Of a DNA stretch of 64,000 bases, positions 28,393 to 35,955 are shown piece after piece (within the stretch, counting starts at the first letter, position 1; the number at the start of each line of letters is the position of its first letter). The DNA comes from Nostoc sp. NIES-3756 (lineage in GTDB: Bacteria; Cyanobacteriota; Cyanobacteriia; Cyanobacteriales; Nostocaceae). The position numbers and the translations under genes were made by a program. The notes under the pieces are model-generated. The model was not told the DNA's origin. It did no database searches and saw only the letters and a list, made by a program, of their open reading frames with translations. The DNA is taken from contig NZ_AP017295.1 of the NCBI RefSeq assembly GCF_001548375.1, positions 5,056,501-5,120,500 on the forward strand, in the 5' to 3' direction.

Positions 28393-29173
28393 GATATGTA
28401 TAGCCCGCGATTTTATTACTGAATCTATTTACGTAGCAAGAAAACAGCAAAGAAGGTAAAAATTACTTACGTTCTTTTTTTGTTGGTAAAAGATAGGCAT
28501 TGCCGAATTAAGCGGTGTGTTTTGTAAAACACACATTTTTTGATTCAATAATGCCTATTTTTCTTATTGCCCTCAGTATCTACACGCCTTTTTTATAAAA
28601 GTATAATTTTTTACTATGTCAAGAGTCATATATTTTCATCTATCTTAAGCAATAAATAAAGGATATAGCTTGTTTTATCTTCTTTAAATTACTTCAATCA
28701 AAATTTTTAAGTCATGAAGTCATAACATTTTGTTATAAACACTTGTTTACTACGTTATTTTAATTACATTAAATATTTTTTGACTTAAATCTCAATATTT
28801 ATACGTAAAAACAAAAATGCTCTTTCTATAAATGTTTTCTGCTTAATCGCCTAAAAGACTATTCTCAAAAAGCTAATTACTTAAATGTTTTTACTTAAAA
28901 ACACAAGTTATAATTTTTACTTTGTAATAAAAATATGATATGTTACGAAATATTTACACGTAAACACAGTTACCATTTTTTGAAAAATGTAAAAAAATGA
29001 ATACAGAAATAAGTAACTTCACGCAGATACTGGTTTCCTAACTTAGCGCAAATATCTAAGTGCGGCTACTTTATTTCAAATCCCTAACTTAACAGCAGTT
29101 ACAGATCGTACTTTCTCGTACCTACTGTTTAGTTACTTTTCCATTCAATACTTGCAGTAATTTAGGTTTCAAA
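28393..29173. other. Long AT-rich intergenic region, 780 bp
   Basis: No coding frame or RNA gene was recognised. It contains the nested hairpin at 28,493-28,558 and a very AT-rich stretch up to the heme-oxygenase-fold gene. A regulatory leader or unrecognised small RNA is possible. Confidence 0.4.
28493..28558. terminator. Nested hairpin, probable terminator of the Rieske gene
   Basis: The outer inverted repeat ATAGGCATT (28493-28501) / AATGCCTAT (28550-28558) encloses GTGTGTTTT / AAAACACAC (28515-28534) followed by a T-run. The inner hairpin plus T-run fits a Rho-independent terminator. The outer repeat suggests a small palindromic element. Confidence 0.55.
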
Positions 29174-29902
29174 ATGAAAGAAGTTCTAGCATTAATTGAA
29201 AAAAGAAAGCATGAATTTGCTCAGTTGCCACTATTCCAATTTTTGCAAGACACAAGTATAGATCCAAGGGAAAGACTAGTTTGGGTTCCTTGCCTAGCCC
29301 CATTTGCAATGGGATTTGCACAACTGAATAAATATGATCTCCGCCAAGAACCAACTAGTGATCCAATTCAAGCAATTATTAATAAACATACTTACGAAGA
29401 CGATCATCATTGGGTGTGGTTTTTAGAAGACCTGGAAAAGTTGGGTTTGAATCCCTCTATGAAATTTAGTGAGGCTATGAAATTTTTCTGGGGAGAAGAA
29501 ACATACAAAACACGGCAAATATGTCATCAAATTGCACTCTATACTTTTCGCGCGGAACCAATAGTTGTTCTGGCTGCAATTGAAGCCATAGAAGCCACAG
29601 GAAATGTAGCTTTATCTCTAACTTCCCAAGTAGCAGAAGAACTCCAAAAAACTACAGGCAAAAATTACCGTTATTTAGGTAAACATCATTTCCGTGTAGA
29701 AACTGGTCATGCTACAGGGACTAATAATGTAGAACAACTGATAGAAAATACTGAATTAACCGCAGAACAAAGAGCTAAAGCTTTTGAAGTAGTTGAGAAA
29801 GTGTTTGAGGTGTTTACAGAAGCAGTTAATGAGATGAAAACTTATACTGAGAAAGCAACTTATGCACAGAAGCAATCTACACCTGAGCTTGTGACTTTCT
29901 AA
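29174..29902 (+). CDS. Heme-oxygenase-fold (HDO-like) protein
   Basis: A 242-residue all-helical protein with NKHTYEDDHHWVWFLEDLEKLG (about 69-90), MKFFWGEETYKT and LGKHHFRVETGHATGTNN. The spaced Glu/Asp/His residues in three helices suggest a metal-binding, heme-oxygenase-like fold of the kind used by diiron oxidases such as UndA or CADD. Metal and reaction are inference. It lies 62 bp upstream of a flavoprotein gene on the same strand, so the two probably work together. Confidence 0.65.
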   Translation: MKEVLALIEKRKHEFAQLPLFQFLQDTSIDPRERLVWVPCLAPFAMGFAQLNKYDLRQEPTSDPIQAIINKHTYEDDHHWVWFLEDLEKLGLNPSMKFSEAMKFFWGEETYKTRQICHQIALYTFRAEPIVVLAAIEAIEATGNVALSLTSQVAEELQKTTGKNYRYLGKHHFRVETGHATGTNNVEQLIENTELTAEQRAKAFEVVEKVFEVFTEAVNEMKTYTEKATYAQKQSTPELVTF

Positions 29903-29964
29903 GAAATATTTTCAGAGCGAATGTAGTCAATGTTCATCTTAGAAAAGTTCATTCATCGCCAATT

Positions 29965-31557
29965 ATGAAATTAGTCACAGAATTAGAATATTTAGTCATT
30001 GGTGCTGGCCCTGCTGGATTGCAATTAGGCTACTACCTAGAAAAAGCTCATCGTAACTACATAATTCTGGAAGCTGGTGATAGCCCTGGAACTTTTTTTA
30101 AAGATTTCCCCAGACACAAAAAATTGATTTCTATAAATAAGGTTTATACAGGATATGATGACCCAGAAATTAACTTGAGATGGGATTGGAACTCTCTATT
30201 AAGTGATAGTGAGAAAATGCAGTTTAAGAATTACAGTAAACAGTATTTTCCGCATACAGATGATTTAGTCAGATATCTTAGCGATTTTGCTACTCAGTTT
30301 AATTTAAAAGTTAAGTATGGTTGCAAAGTAGTTAAAATTACCAAAAATGATAAATTTCTGGTAGTTGATAGTAACAACAACACTTATGTTGCCAACCGTA
30401 TCATCGTTGCTACAGGTTTTACTCAACCATATATCCCAGCAATACCAGGAATTGAACTAGCAGAAAATTACACAGAAGTTTCCACAAATCCAGAAGATTT
30501 TATTAATCAGAAAGTTCTAATTATCGGTAAAGGCAACTCTGGTTTTGAAACTGCTGATAGTTTAATTGAAACAGCAGCCCAAATCCACATAGTTAGCGAA
30601 CATCCTATATCTATGGCATGGAAAACAAAATATGTGGGTAATTTACGAGCAGTTAACAATAATTTCTTAGACACTTACCAGTTAAAATCACAAAACGCGA
30701 TTTTAGATGCCAGTATCAAAAAAATAGAGCATAAAAATGGTCTATTTTCAGTGTCTTTTTCTTACAGCCATGCTAATGGAGAAGAAGAAACCTTAATTTA
30801 CGATCGCGTGATAGTCTGTACTGGTTTCCGTTTTGACAGTTCTATCTTTGATGAGTCATGCCAACCAGATTTAACTATTAATAATCGTTTTCCATGTCAA
30901 ACTAGTGAATGGGAATCAACCAATGTTAAAGACTTATATTTTGCAGGTGTGTTAACCCACATGCGGGATTTCAAAAAGAAACAATCCGGTTTCATACATG
31001 GTTTCCGTTACAATGTGCGAGCATTACACCAAATACTCGAACATAAATATCATAATCAAGAGCTACCATATCAGATACTAGCTTCGACCCCTGAACAATT
31101 GGTAGAAACTATTATCAAACGAGTTAACCAAAGTTCAGGACTGTGGCAACAAACAGGCTTTCTGTGCGACCTCATCACCATATCCGAAGAAGATAAAATA
31201 GCCAAATATTATCAAGAGCTTCCCAAAGATTACATACATGAGAGCCATCTTGGTGAATGTAATCACTACTATACAGTCTCGTTAGAGTTTGGATATGAAG
31301 TTGACAAAATGCCTGATCCTTTTGCCATAAATCGGGTTCACAAAGATGATACTCACAATGCTTCTCAAAGTGCTTTCATTCACCCTATTATTAGGCGTTT
31401 TTCAGGAAACACTTTAATTGCAGAACATCATGTCATTGAAGATTTAGCCTCTGAATGGTTGGAGGATGTGCATATTCTGCCATTGCTGCATTTCTTCAAT
31501 AGTCAACTCTCACCAAAAAACAGAGAAATACAGCCATATTCCTACCTCATGGTTTAG
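29965..31557 (+). CDS. FAD/NAD(P)-binding monooxygenase-like protein (FOXRED2-like)
   Basis: The 530-residue flavoprotein begins LEYLVIGAGPAGLQLGYYLE with Glu-ended strand IILEAG (FAD site). It has a second Rossmann motif LIIGKGNSGFETADSLI (NADPH site), the linker ATGFTQPYIPAIPG and a second CTGFRFD. Sequence features such as MAWKTKYVGNLRAVNN recall the FOXRED2/ERFAD branch. The last 150 residues form an extra domain without a recognised family. Together with the upstream heme-oxygenase-fold gene it forms a probable two-gene oxidative module. Confidence 0.8.
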   Translation: MKLVTELEYLVIGAGPAGLQLGYYLEKAHRNYIILEAGDSPGTFFKDFPRHKKLISINKVYTGYDDPEINLRWDWNSLLSDSEKMQFKNYSKQYFPHTDDLVRYLSDFATQFNLKVKYGCKVVKITKNDKFLVVDSNNNTYVANRIIVATGFTQPYIPAIPGIELAENYTEVSTNPEDFINQKVLIIGKGNSGFETADSLIETAAQIHIVSEHPISMAWKTKYVGNLRAVNNNFLDTYQLKSQNAILDASIKKIEHKNGLFSVSFSYSHANGEEETLIYDRVIVCTGFRFDSSIFDESCQPDLTINNRFPCQTSEWESTNVKDLYFAGVLTHMRDFKKKQSGFIHGFRYNVRALHQILEHKYHNQELPYQILASTPEQLVETIIKRVNQSSGLWQQTGFLCDLITISEEDKIAKYYQELPKDYIHESHLGECNHYYTVSLEFGYEVDKMPDPFAINRVHKDDTHNASQSAFIHPIIRRFSGNTLIAEHHVIEDLASEWLEDVHILPLLHFFNSQLSPKNREIQPYSYLMV

Positions 31558-31576
31558 CTAGCTGATAATAATGAGT

Positions 31577-31609
31577 TTAACGTGAGTCTTCGTTGGAGAC
31601 TCACGTTAA
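31577..31609. terminator. Bidirectional terminator hairpin
   Basis: A perfect 12-bp stem, TTAACGTGAGTC (31577-31588) and GACTCACGTTAA (31598-31609), with a 9-nt loop. It lies between the convergent flavoprotein and rtcB genes and probably ends transcription in both directions. Confidence 0.8.
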
Positions 31610-31610
31610 T

Positions 31611-32792
31611 TTAACCTTTTACACAAACAAGTTGCTTAAGTGTAGCTACAACCTCAACCAAATCGGCTTGATTTTGCATTACTTGGTCAATTGGCTTATA
31701 AGCACCTGGAATTTCATCTAAAACCCCAGTATCCTTACGACATTCTACACCCTGAGTTTGCTGAATCAAATCATCAAGAGTATAGACATTTTTTGCCTTA
31801 TTTCTCGATAGCAAACGACCAGCACCATGAGAGCAAGAACAAAAACTATGGGTATTACCTTTACCTTTGACAATGAAAGATTTTGCTCCCATTGAACCAG
31901 GAATAATACCATAATCTTCTGTTTGAGCGCGGACTGCACCTTTACGAGTTACATACACATCTTCGTCAAAGTGTACTTCTTTTTCGGCGTAGTTATGATG
32001 GCAATTTACTTGCAATAAAGGCTTAGTTTCTTTTCCCCCAGCCAGATGCTTTTCGATGATGCGTTTAAAACGCGCCATCATCACATCACGATTGACACGC
32101 GCATAATCTTGCGCCCATTGTAAATCGTTCCAGTATGCTTGAAATTCTGGTGTTCCAGCAACAAAATAAGCTAAATCAGGATCAGGTAAATTATTACCTG
32201 CTAGTTTTGCTAATTCCTTCGCTGTACTAATATGGCATTGAGCCAAATTATTGCCGATATGGCGCGAACCAGAATGTAGCATCAGCCAAACTTGGTTCTC
32301 TGTATCTAGGCACACTTCTATGAAGTGATTTCCGCCACCGAGAGAACCCATTTGTTTCATCGCTTTAGTTTGTAAGTCTTGCACGCCAGAGTGTAGATTT
32401 TTAAAATCGCTCCAACGTTGCCAGTTAGAAACAGATTTTTCTACATCTTTATTTTCATTGAAACCAGTAGGAATTGCTGCTTCAATATCTAGGCGGATTT
32501 TTTTGAGTTTTCCTTCTAATTGTTCACTAGTAAATTTGGTTTTGATAGCGCACATACCGCAACCAATATCCACGCCCACAGCAGCAGGGATGATTGCTTC
32601 TTTGGTAGCAATTACGGAACCAACTAAAGCACCTTTTCCTAAATGTACATCTGGCATTAATGCTACATGTTTAAACACAAATGGTAGCGATGCCACGTTT
32701 TTTGCCATTTTAGTTTCTTCATGACCAAGCTCATGATTTGCCCAGGATAATACAGGGGCAGATGTTTGAATTTTTAATTTTTCGTAGGGCAT
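31611..32792 (-). CDS. rtcB: RNA-splicing ligase RtcB family protein
   Basis: A 393-residue protein with the RtcB signatures: MPDVHLGKGALVGSVI, the metal-binding Cys in GVDIGCGMCA, GSLGGGNHFIEV, the guanylylation His region LQVNCHHNYAE and CSHGAGRLLSRNKA. RtcB joins 2',3'-cyclic phosphate and 5'-OH RNA ends using GTP and Mn2+. All main active-site segments are present, so it should be catalytically competent. It is monocistronic. A second RNA-end enzyme, kptA, lies about 19 kb away. Confidence 0.92.
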   Translation of the reverse strand: MPYEKLKIQTSAPVLSWANHELGHEETKMAKNVASLPFVFKHVALMPDVHLGKGALVGSVIATKEAIIPAAVGVDIGCGMCAIKTKFTSEQLEGKLKKIRLDIEAAIPTGFNENKDVEKSVSNWQRWSDFKNLHSGVQDLQTKAMKQMGSLGGGNHFIEVCLDTENQVWLMLHSGSRHIGNNLAQCHISTAKELAKLAGNNLPDPDLAYFVAGTPEFQAYWNDLQWAQDYARVNRDVMMARFKRIIEKHLAGGKETKPLLQVNCHHNYAEKEVHFDEDVYVTRKGAVRAQTEDYGIIPGSMGAKSFIVKGKGNTHSFCSCSHGAGRLLSRNKAKNVYTLDDLIQQTQGVECRKDTGVLDEIPGAYKPIDQVMQNQADLVEVVATLKQLVCVKG

Positions 32793-33067
32793 AGTTTTAA
32801 ATTAGGGAATAGGGAGTGGGAAGTGGCGAGTATGGTAAAAGATTTAGCATTTTTTGTATAAGTTATTAAGTATCATCACTTGGTGTCTTTTTTTATAAAA
32901 TATGGGTTTTAGTATAAATGTTTTAAATCTTGCATACTACGTTGATTATGATGTCAAAGCCATATACTACATTTGTAGTATATAAGAATTTTTCTGTCAA
33001 GTCATGTTTGATCAGCAATGACTAAAGTAAAGTTGGTAAAGAAAATAACTAAGTCTGACTCAAGTTT

Positions 33068-33997
33068 ATGCCAGTACATCAAAATACTATTTGGGAAACC
33101 TTTTTATCCCCTATAGCTAGGTTTTTGATTGATGAGGATAAATGGCGGCGTTATGCTCAAAGTATTGATTGGGAGAAAGAAAGCGATGTCCAAGGACAAG
33201 CCGCTTTGCGTCTACGCTTCCGTAGAAATGATGTCATAATTCCCTCGTACTACAATAGCCATAACTTTCACGGCATTAAGGGAGGATATCTTAATTTTAA
33301 TGCGGTCGTCAGCTACGACCCAATTACGGAATACGCCCTACCACCGAATGAAACATGGATACGTCAAGCCTTGATTGATGCGGTAAAAGTCCAGCCAAGA
33401 CGCATATTAGACTTAGGTTGTGGTACGGGTTCCACCACATTGATGTTAAAACAGGCTTTTCCGCAAGCAGATGTCATCGGTTTGGATTTATCACCCTATA
33501 TGCTGGTAAGGGCAGAAGATAAAGCCAAAACTGCGGGTTTAAATATTAGCTGGCGACACGGAAACGCAGAAAAAACCAGCTTTCCTGACGCTTCCTTTGA
33601 TTTAATTACAGCTGCTTTATTGTTCCACGAAACACCCGTGGCAGTATCTCAAGCAATTTTACAAGAATGCTTCCGGTTGTTGGTAGCTGGTGGGCAAATC
33701 TTAATTTTGGATGGGAGTCAGAAAAGCCTTCGTCAATTGGAGTGGCTGAATAACATTTTTGAGGAACCTTACATCCATGAGTATGCTGCTGATAGCGTAG
33801 ATGCGCGTATGGGTGCGGCTGGGTTTGGCAGAGTACGTACAGAGGATGTATGGTGGATACATCAATTAACTAGTGGTGTTAAACCTATTTCCTCAAACGA
33901 TCGCACTGTTCAGGTAAACCAAAGACAATATACGCCAGCAATAGATAATAATAATTTGGAGGGTCTAGAATCTCCAGCTTTTGGCATAGTGGCATGA
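33068..33997 (+). CDS. Class I SAM-dependent methyltransferase
   Basis: A 309-residue protein with methyltransferase motif I RRILDLGCGTGSTTLMLKQ (about residue 111), acidic loop VIGLDLSPYML, and post-motif segments ASFDLITAALLFHETP and LVAGGQILILDGSQ. The N-terminal 100 residues are an extension without a recognised family. The target is unknown. The stop overlaps the next gene's start by 4 bp (ATGA), so it is translationally coupled to a HAD phosphatase. Confidence 0.85.
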   Translation: MPVHQNTIWETFLSPIARFLIDEDKWRRYAQSIDWEKESDVQGQAALRLRFRRNDVIIPSYYNSHNFHGIKGGYLNFNAVVSYDPITEYALPPNETWIRQALIDAVKVQPRRILDLGCGTGSTTLMLKQAFPQADVIGLDLSPYMLVRAEDKAKTAGLNISWRHGNAEKTSFPDASFDLITAALLFHETPVAVSQAILQECFRLLVAGGQILILDGSQKSLRQLEWLNNIFEEPYIHEYAADSVDARMGAAGFGRVRTEDVWWIHQLTSGVKPISSNDRTVQVNQRQYTPAIDNNNLEGLESPAFGIVA

Positions 33998-34722
33998 GTT
34001 TAAAGGCAATTCTGTTTGATTTTAATGGCGTAATCATTAACGATGAGCGCATCCACCTAGAATTAATAGATGAGATTCTCTTGCAAGAAAATCTCCAACC
34101 CCAGAAAGTGCAAGAGCGTCAAGCTTCTTTAGGACGTAGCGATCGCGCTTGTTTTCAAGAATTACTCGCCAATCGTGGTAGAGTTGTCAGCCAAGACTAT
34201 TTAACACAGTTATTCAACCGCAAAGCCCAAGCCTACGCGCTGGAGTTGGAGAAATTAGATAAACTGCCGATATATCCTGGTGTGGAAGATTTGATCTATC
34301 AGGTGCGATCGCGTAATCTGAAACTAGGCATAGTCAGTGGTGCGCTACGTACAGAAATTGATTTGGTACTCAACCGCGCCAATCTAGCCGAATATTTTCA
34401 AATTATCGTCGCAGGCGATGATATTACTACTAGTAAACCCCAACCGGACGGCTACTTGTTGGCAGTAGAACGCCTAAATCAACAATATCCTGAATTAAAT
34501 CTTCAACCCCAAGAGTGCTTGGCAATTGAAGACACCCCAGCAGGTATTGGAGCCGCCAAACGAGCGCAAATGCAGGTTTTGGGTGTAGCGAATACCTACC
34601 CCTTCCATATGCTGCAACGCTGCTGTAACTGGACTGTGGATTATCTGAGCGAATTAGAACTAGAGCGAGTACAAGAAGTTTTTTCTGGCAACAAATCTCA
34701 GCCATCCCTAACTGAATGTTAA
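33994..34722 (+). CDS. HAD-superfamily hydrolase (beta-phosphoglucomutase-like)
   Basis: The 242-residue protein has HAD motif I LFDFNGVIINDE; the second catalytic Asp position of the usual DxDG is Asn (DFNG). Motif II is LGIVSGA, motif III is TSKPQPDGYLLAVERL and motif IV is CLAIEDTPAGIGAAKRA. The cap is a small helical type between motifs I and II. DFNG suits a phosphatase/mutase branch found in cyanobacteria. The substrate is unknown. It ends 49 bp before tRNA-Ala. Confidence 0.88.
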   Translation: MSLKAILFDFNGVIINDERIHLELIDEILLQENLQPQKVQERQASLGRSDRACFQELLANRGRVVSQDYLTQLFNRKAQAYALELEKLDKLPIYPGVEDLIYQVRSRNLKLGIVSGALRTEIDLVLNRANLAEYFQIIVAGDDITTSKPQPDGYLLAVERLNQQYPELNLQPQECLAIEDTPAGIGAAKRAQMQVLGVANTYPFHMLQRCCNWTVDYLSELELERVQEVFSGNKSQPSLTEC

Positions 34723-34771
34723 AATACTCTATGATGGACGAGTGTGATTAACTGAACACTCAACAAAGTCA

Positions 34772-34844
34772 GGGGAATTAGCTCAGTTGGTAGAGCGCTG
34801 CGATCGCACCGCAGAGGTCAGGGATTCGAGTTCCCTATTCTCCA
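34772..34844 (+). tRNA. tRNA-Ala (CGC anticodon), CAST attachment site
   Basis: The cloverleaf has acceptor GGGGAAT/ATTCTCC with the G3-U70 wobble pair that is the alanine identity element. The D-stem is GCTC/GAGC, the anticodon stem CTGCG/CGCAG with loop ATCGCAC (anticodon CGC), and the T-arm AGGGA-TTCGAGT-TCCCT. Discriminator A is at 34844. The anticodon stem-loop contains a HIP1 octamer (GCGATCGC, 34800-34807). The gene is intact despite transposon insertion directly after it; its last base is the first base of the target duplication. Confidence 0.95.
34789..34805 (+). other. Homing protospacer and PAM inside tRNA-Ala
   Basis: GGTA (34789-34792) fits the Cas12k GTN-type PAM and directly precedes GAGCGCTGCGATC (34793-34805). 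That 13-mer is identical to the start of the spacer encoded at 35,045-35,033 (minus strand). From the PAM to the transposon's first base is 56 bp, and to the target duplication 51 bp. Confidence 0.88.
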
Positions 34845-34848
34845 TATG
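34844..34848. repeat. Target-site duplication ATATG, left copy
   Basis: ATATG precedes the terminal TGTACA at 34849 and is repeated exactly at 57168-57172 beyond the other end. A 5-bp duplication is the Tn7-family hallmark. Confidence 0.95.
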
Positions 34849-34970
34849 TGTACATTCGCACATTATTTGTCGCTTTTCGCAAATTGATGTCGTTTTTAGG
34901 TAATTAACATTACTTTCGCTAATTCGCGTCGTTAATTCAATCATATTAGTTTTTCGCAAATTAACGTCGT
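34849..34970. repeat. CRISPR-side transposon end with four TnsB-type repeats
   Basis: The end starts TGTACA. Four 18-bp direct repeats follow at 34855-34872, 34876-34893, 34915-34932 and 34953-34970, consensus TTCGCAAATTNNNGTCGT. This is the expected array of TnsB binding sites. It is the end nearest the tRNA target. Confidence 0.92.
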
Positions 34971-35032
34971 ATGGCTTACTCATTAACTGTGGTATTTGCT
35001 ACAGACGAATTATTTTACCTTAACATTTGTTT

Positions 35033-35059
35033 GATCGCAGCGCTCCTTTCAACCCTCCC
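35033..35059 (-). ncRNA. Delocalised homing crRNA (degenerate repeat + tRNA-matching spacer)
   Basis: On the minus strand a repeat remnant, GGGAGGGTTGAAAG (35059-35046), keeps the 3' end of the array repeat but loses its 5' part. It is followed directly by the spacer GAGCGCTGCGATC (35045-35033), identical to tRNA-Ala 34793-34805. The next two bases mismatch and the two after match (15 of 17). It lies 72 bp beyond the last canonical repeat. Short-spacer delocalised guides of this type are known to direct type V-K homing to tRNA genes. Confidence 0.88.
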
Positions 35060-35131
35060 ATAATTTAGTTATATTCCTAAAATATGTCCAAATATAGTTG
35101 ATTTCAGGAAATTACTTCTATTCTTCTTACT

Positions 35132-35460
35132 CTTTCAACCCACCCCTAGCCGGGATGGTCGTTGAAACCTTACTACGTGCTGAGTCTGGACAAACTTTTA
35201 TTAGACTTTCAACCCACCCCTAGCCGGGATGGTCGTTGAAACTTTATTCAATGGTAAAGCTTTCGATAATCGCAACTACTTTCAACCCACCCCTAGCCGG
35301 GATGGTCGTTGAAACGAACTAGAAGAGATGGTTTCGTTTATCGAGCCATCCTTTCAACCCACCCCTAGCCGGGATGATCGTTGAAACCATTAATTCTATT
35401 TGGGCGCTCGCCAAAAGTTTCATCTTTCAACCCACCCCTAGCCGGGATGATCGTTGAAAC
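35132..35460 (-). CRISPR. Type V-K CRISPR array, five 37-bp repeats
   Basis: Repeats are at 35132-35168, 35206-35242, 35279-35315, 35351-35387 and 35424-35460. Read on the minus strand each begins GTTTCAACGA and ends GGGTTGAAAG. Spacers are 35-37 bp (35169-35205, 35243-35278, 35316-35350, 35388-35423). The two repeats nearest cas12k carry one substitution (GATGATCG instead of GATGGTCG on the plus strand). Transcription should run leftward, in the same direction as cas12k and tracrRNA. Spacer origins cannot be told here. Confidence 0.97.
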
Positions 35461-35647
35461 TTTTCCCGTCTAGGCCCTTGTTATACAAGCTTTTCAGATG
35501 TCTAATTGACACGTCCCTGAAAAAGCTGCTTGTGCTGAAAATCAAAATAGTAAATCAATTTACAAAATGATTCTTTGATTCAATACAGGACAAGGGTTTT
35601 CAGAGTTTGGCAAGTCCCCAGGGATTTTGACCCCGCTTCGATTCGCC
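35461..35647 (-). promoter_or_regulatory. Array leader region
   Basis: 187 bp between tracrRNA and the first repeat. It holds an AT-rich stretch with possible promoter hexamers on the minus strand (TTGATT and TACTAT near 35,550). The 5' portion of the array RNA should start here or at the tracrRNA promoter. Exact signals cannot be fixed. Confidence 0.4.
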
Positions 35648-35920
35648 AAAAAAATATTTGGGAGGGTTCCCCCGACGAAGGGGGTGATTCAGTAGCCACC
35701 ACTGTGGTAATCCACACCGTTATAAATAACGGTTACAGCTAAAAGCTTTACTCCTTATTGCTGGGAGCGCACCTATCCCATCTATAGAAGTCTACAGATG
35801 GCAGCATCAGAAGCGGGCAGCTACCAGGGTCAGAAAGCATAACAGTCTTCCAACTGCCAAACTAACCCAGATTTATCACAGTACATTGGCTCAAAAGAGC
35901 ATGAACTGCGGCGCTGTTAT
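35648..35920 (-). ncRNA. Cas12k tracrRNA
   Basis: On the minus strand the sequence opens with AGCGCCGCAGTTCATGCTC. It continues through TTTCTGACCCTGGTAGCTGC, GGATAGGTGCGCTCCCAGCA and GTGGCTACTGAATCACCCCC and ends near AACCCTCCC plus a T-run. These blocks match the known layout of type V-K tracrRNAs. The 3' CCCTCCC (35666-35660) is positioned to pair with the crRNA repeat. Boundaries are approximate, about 270 nt. Confidence 0.9.
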
Positions 35921-35955
35921 ACAAATATTATATTTTCAAGGTTCAGATTAGTGAA

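Noticed and set aside
35046..35059. The degenerate repeat as simple array decay
   Set aside because: A decayed terminal repeat would not be expected to be followed by a 13-nt exact match to the adjacent tRNA next to a proper PAM at the right distance from the insertion.
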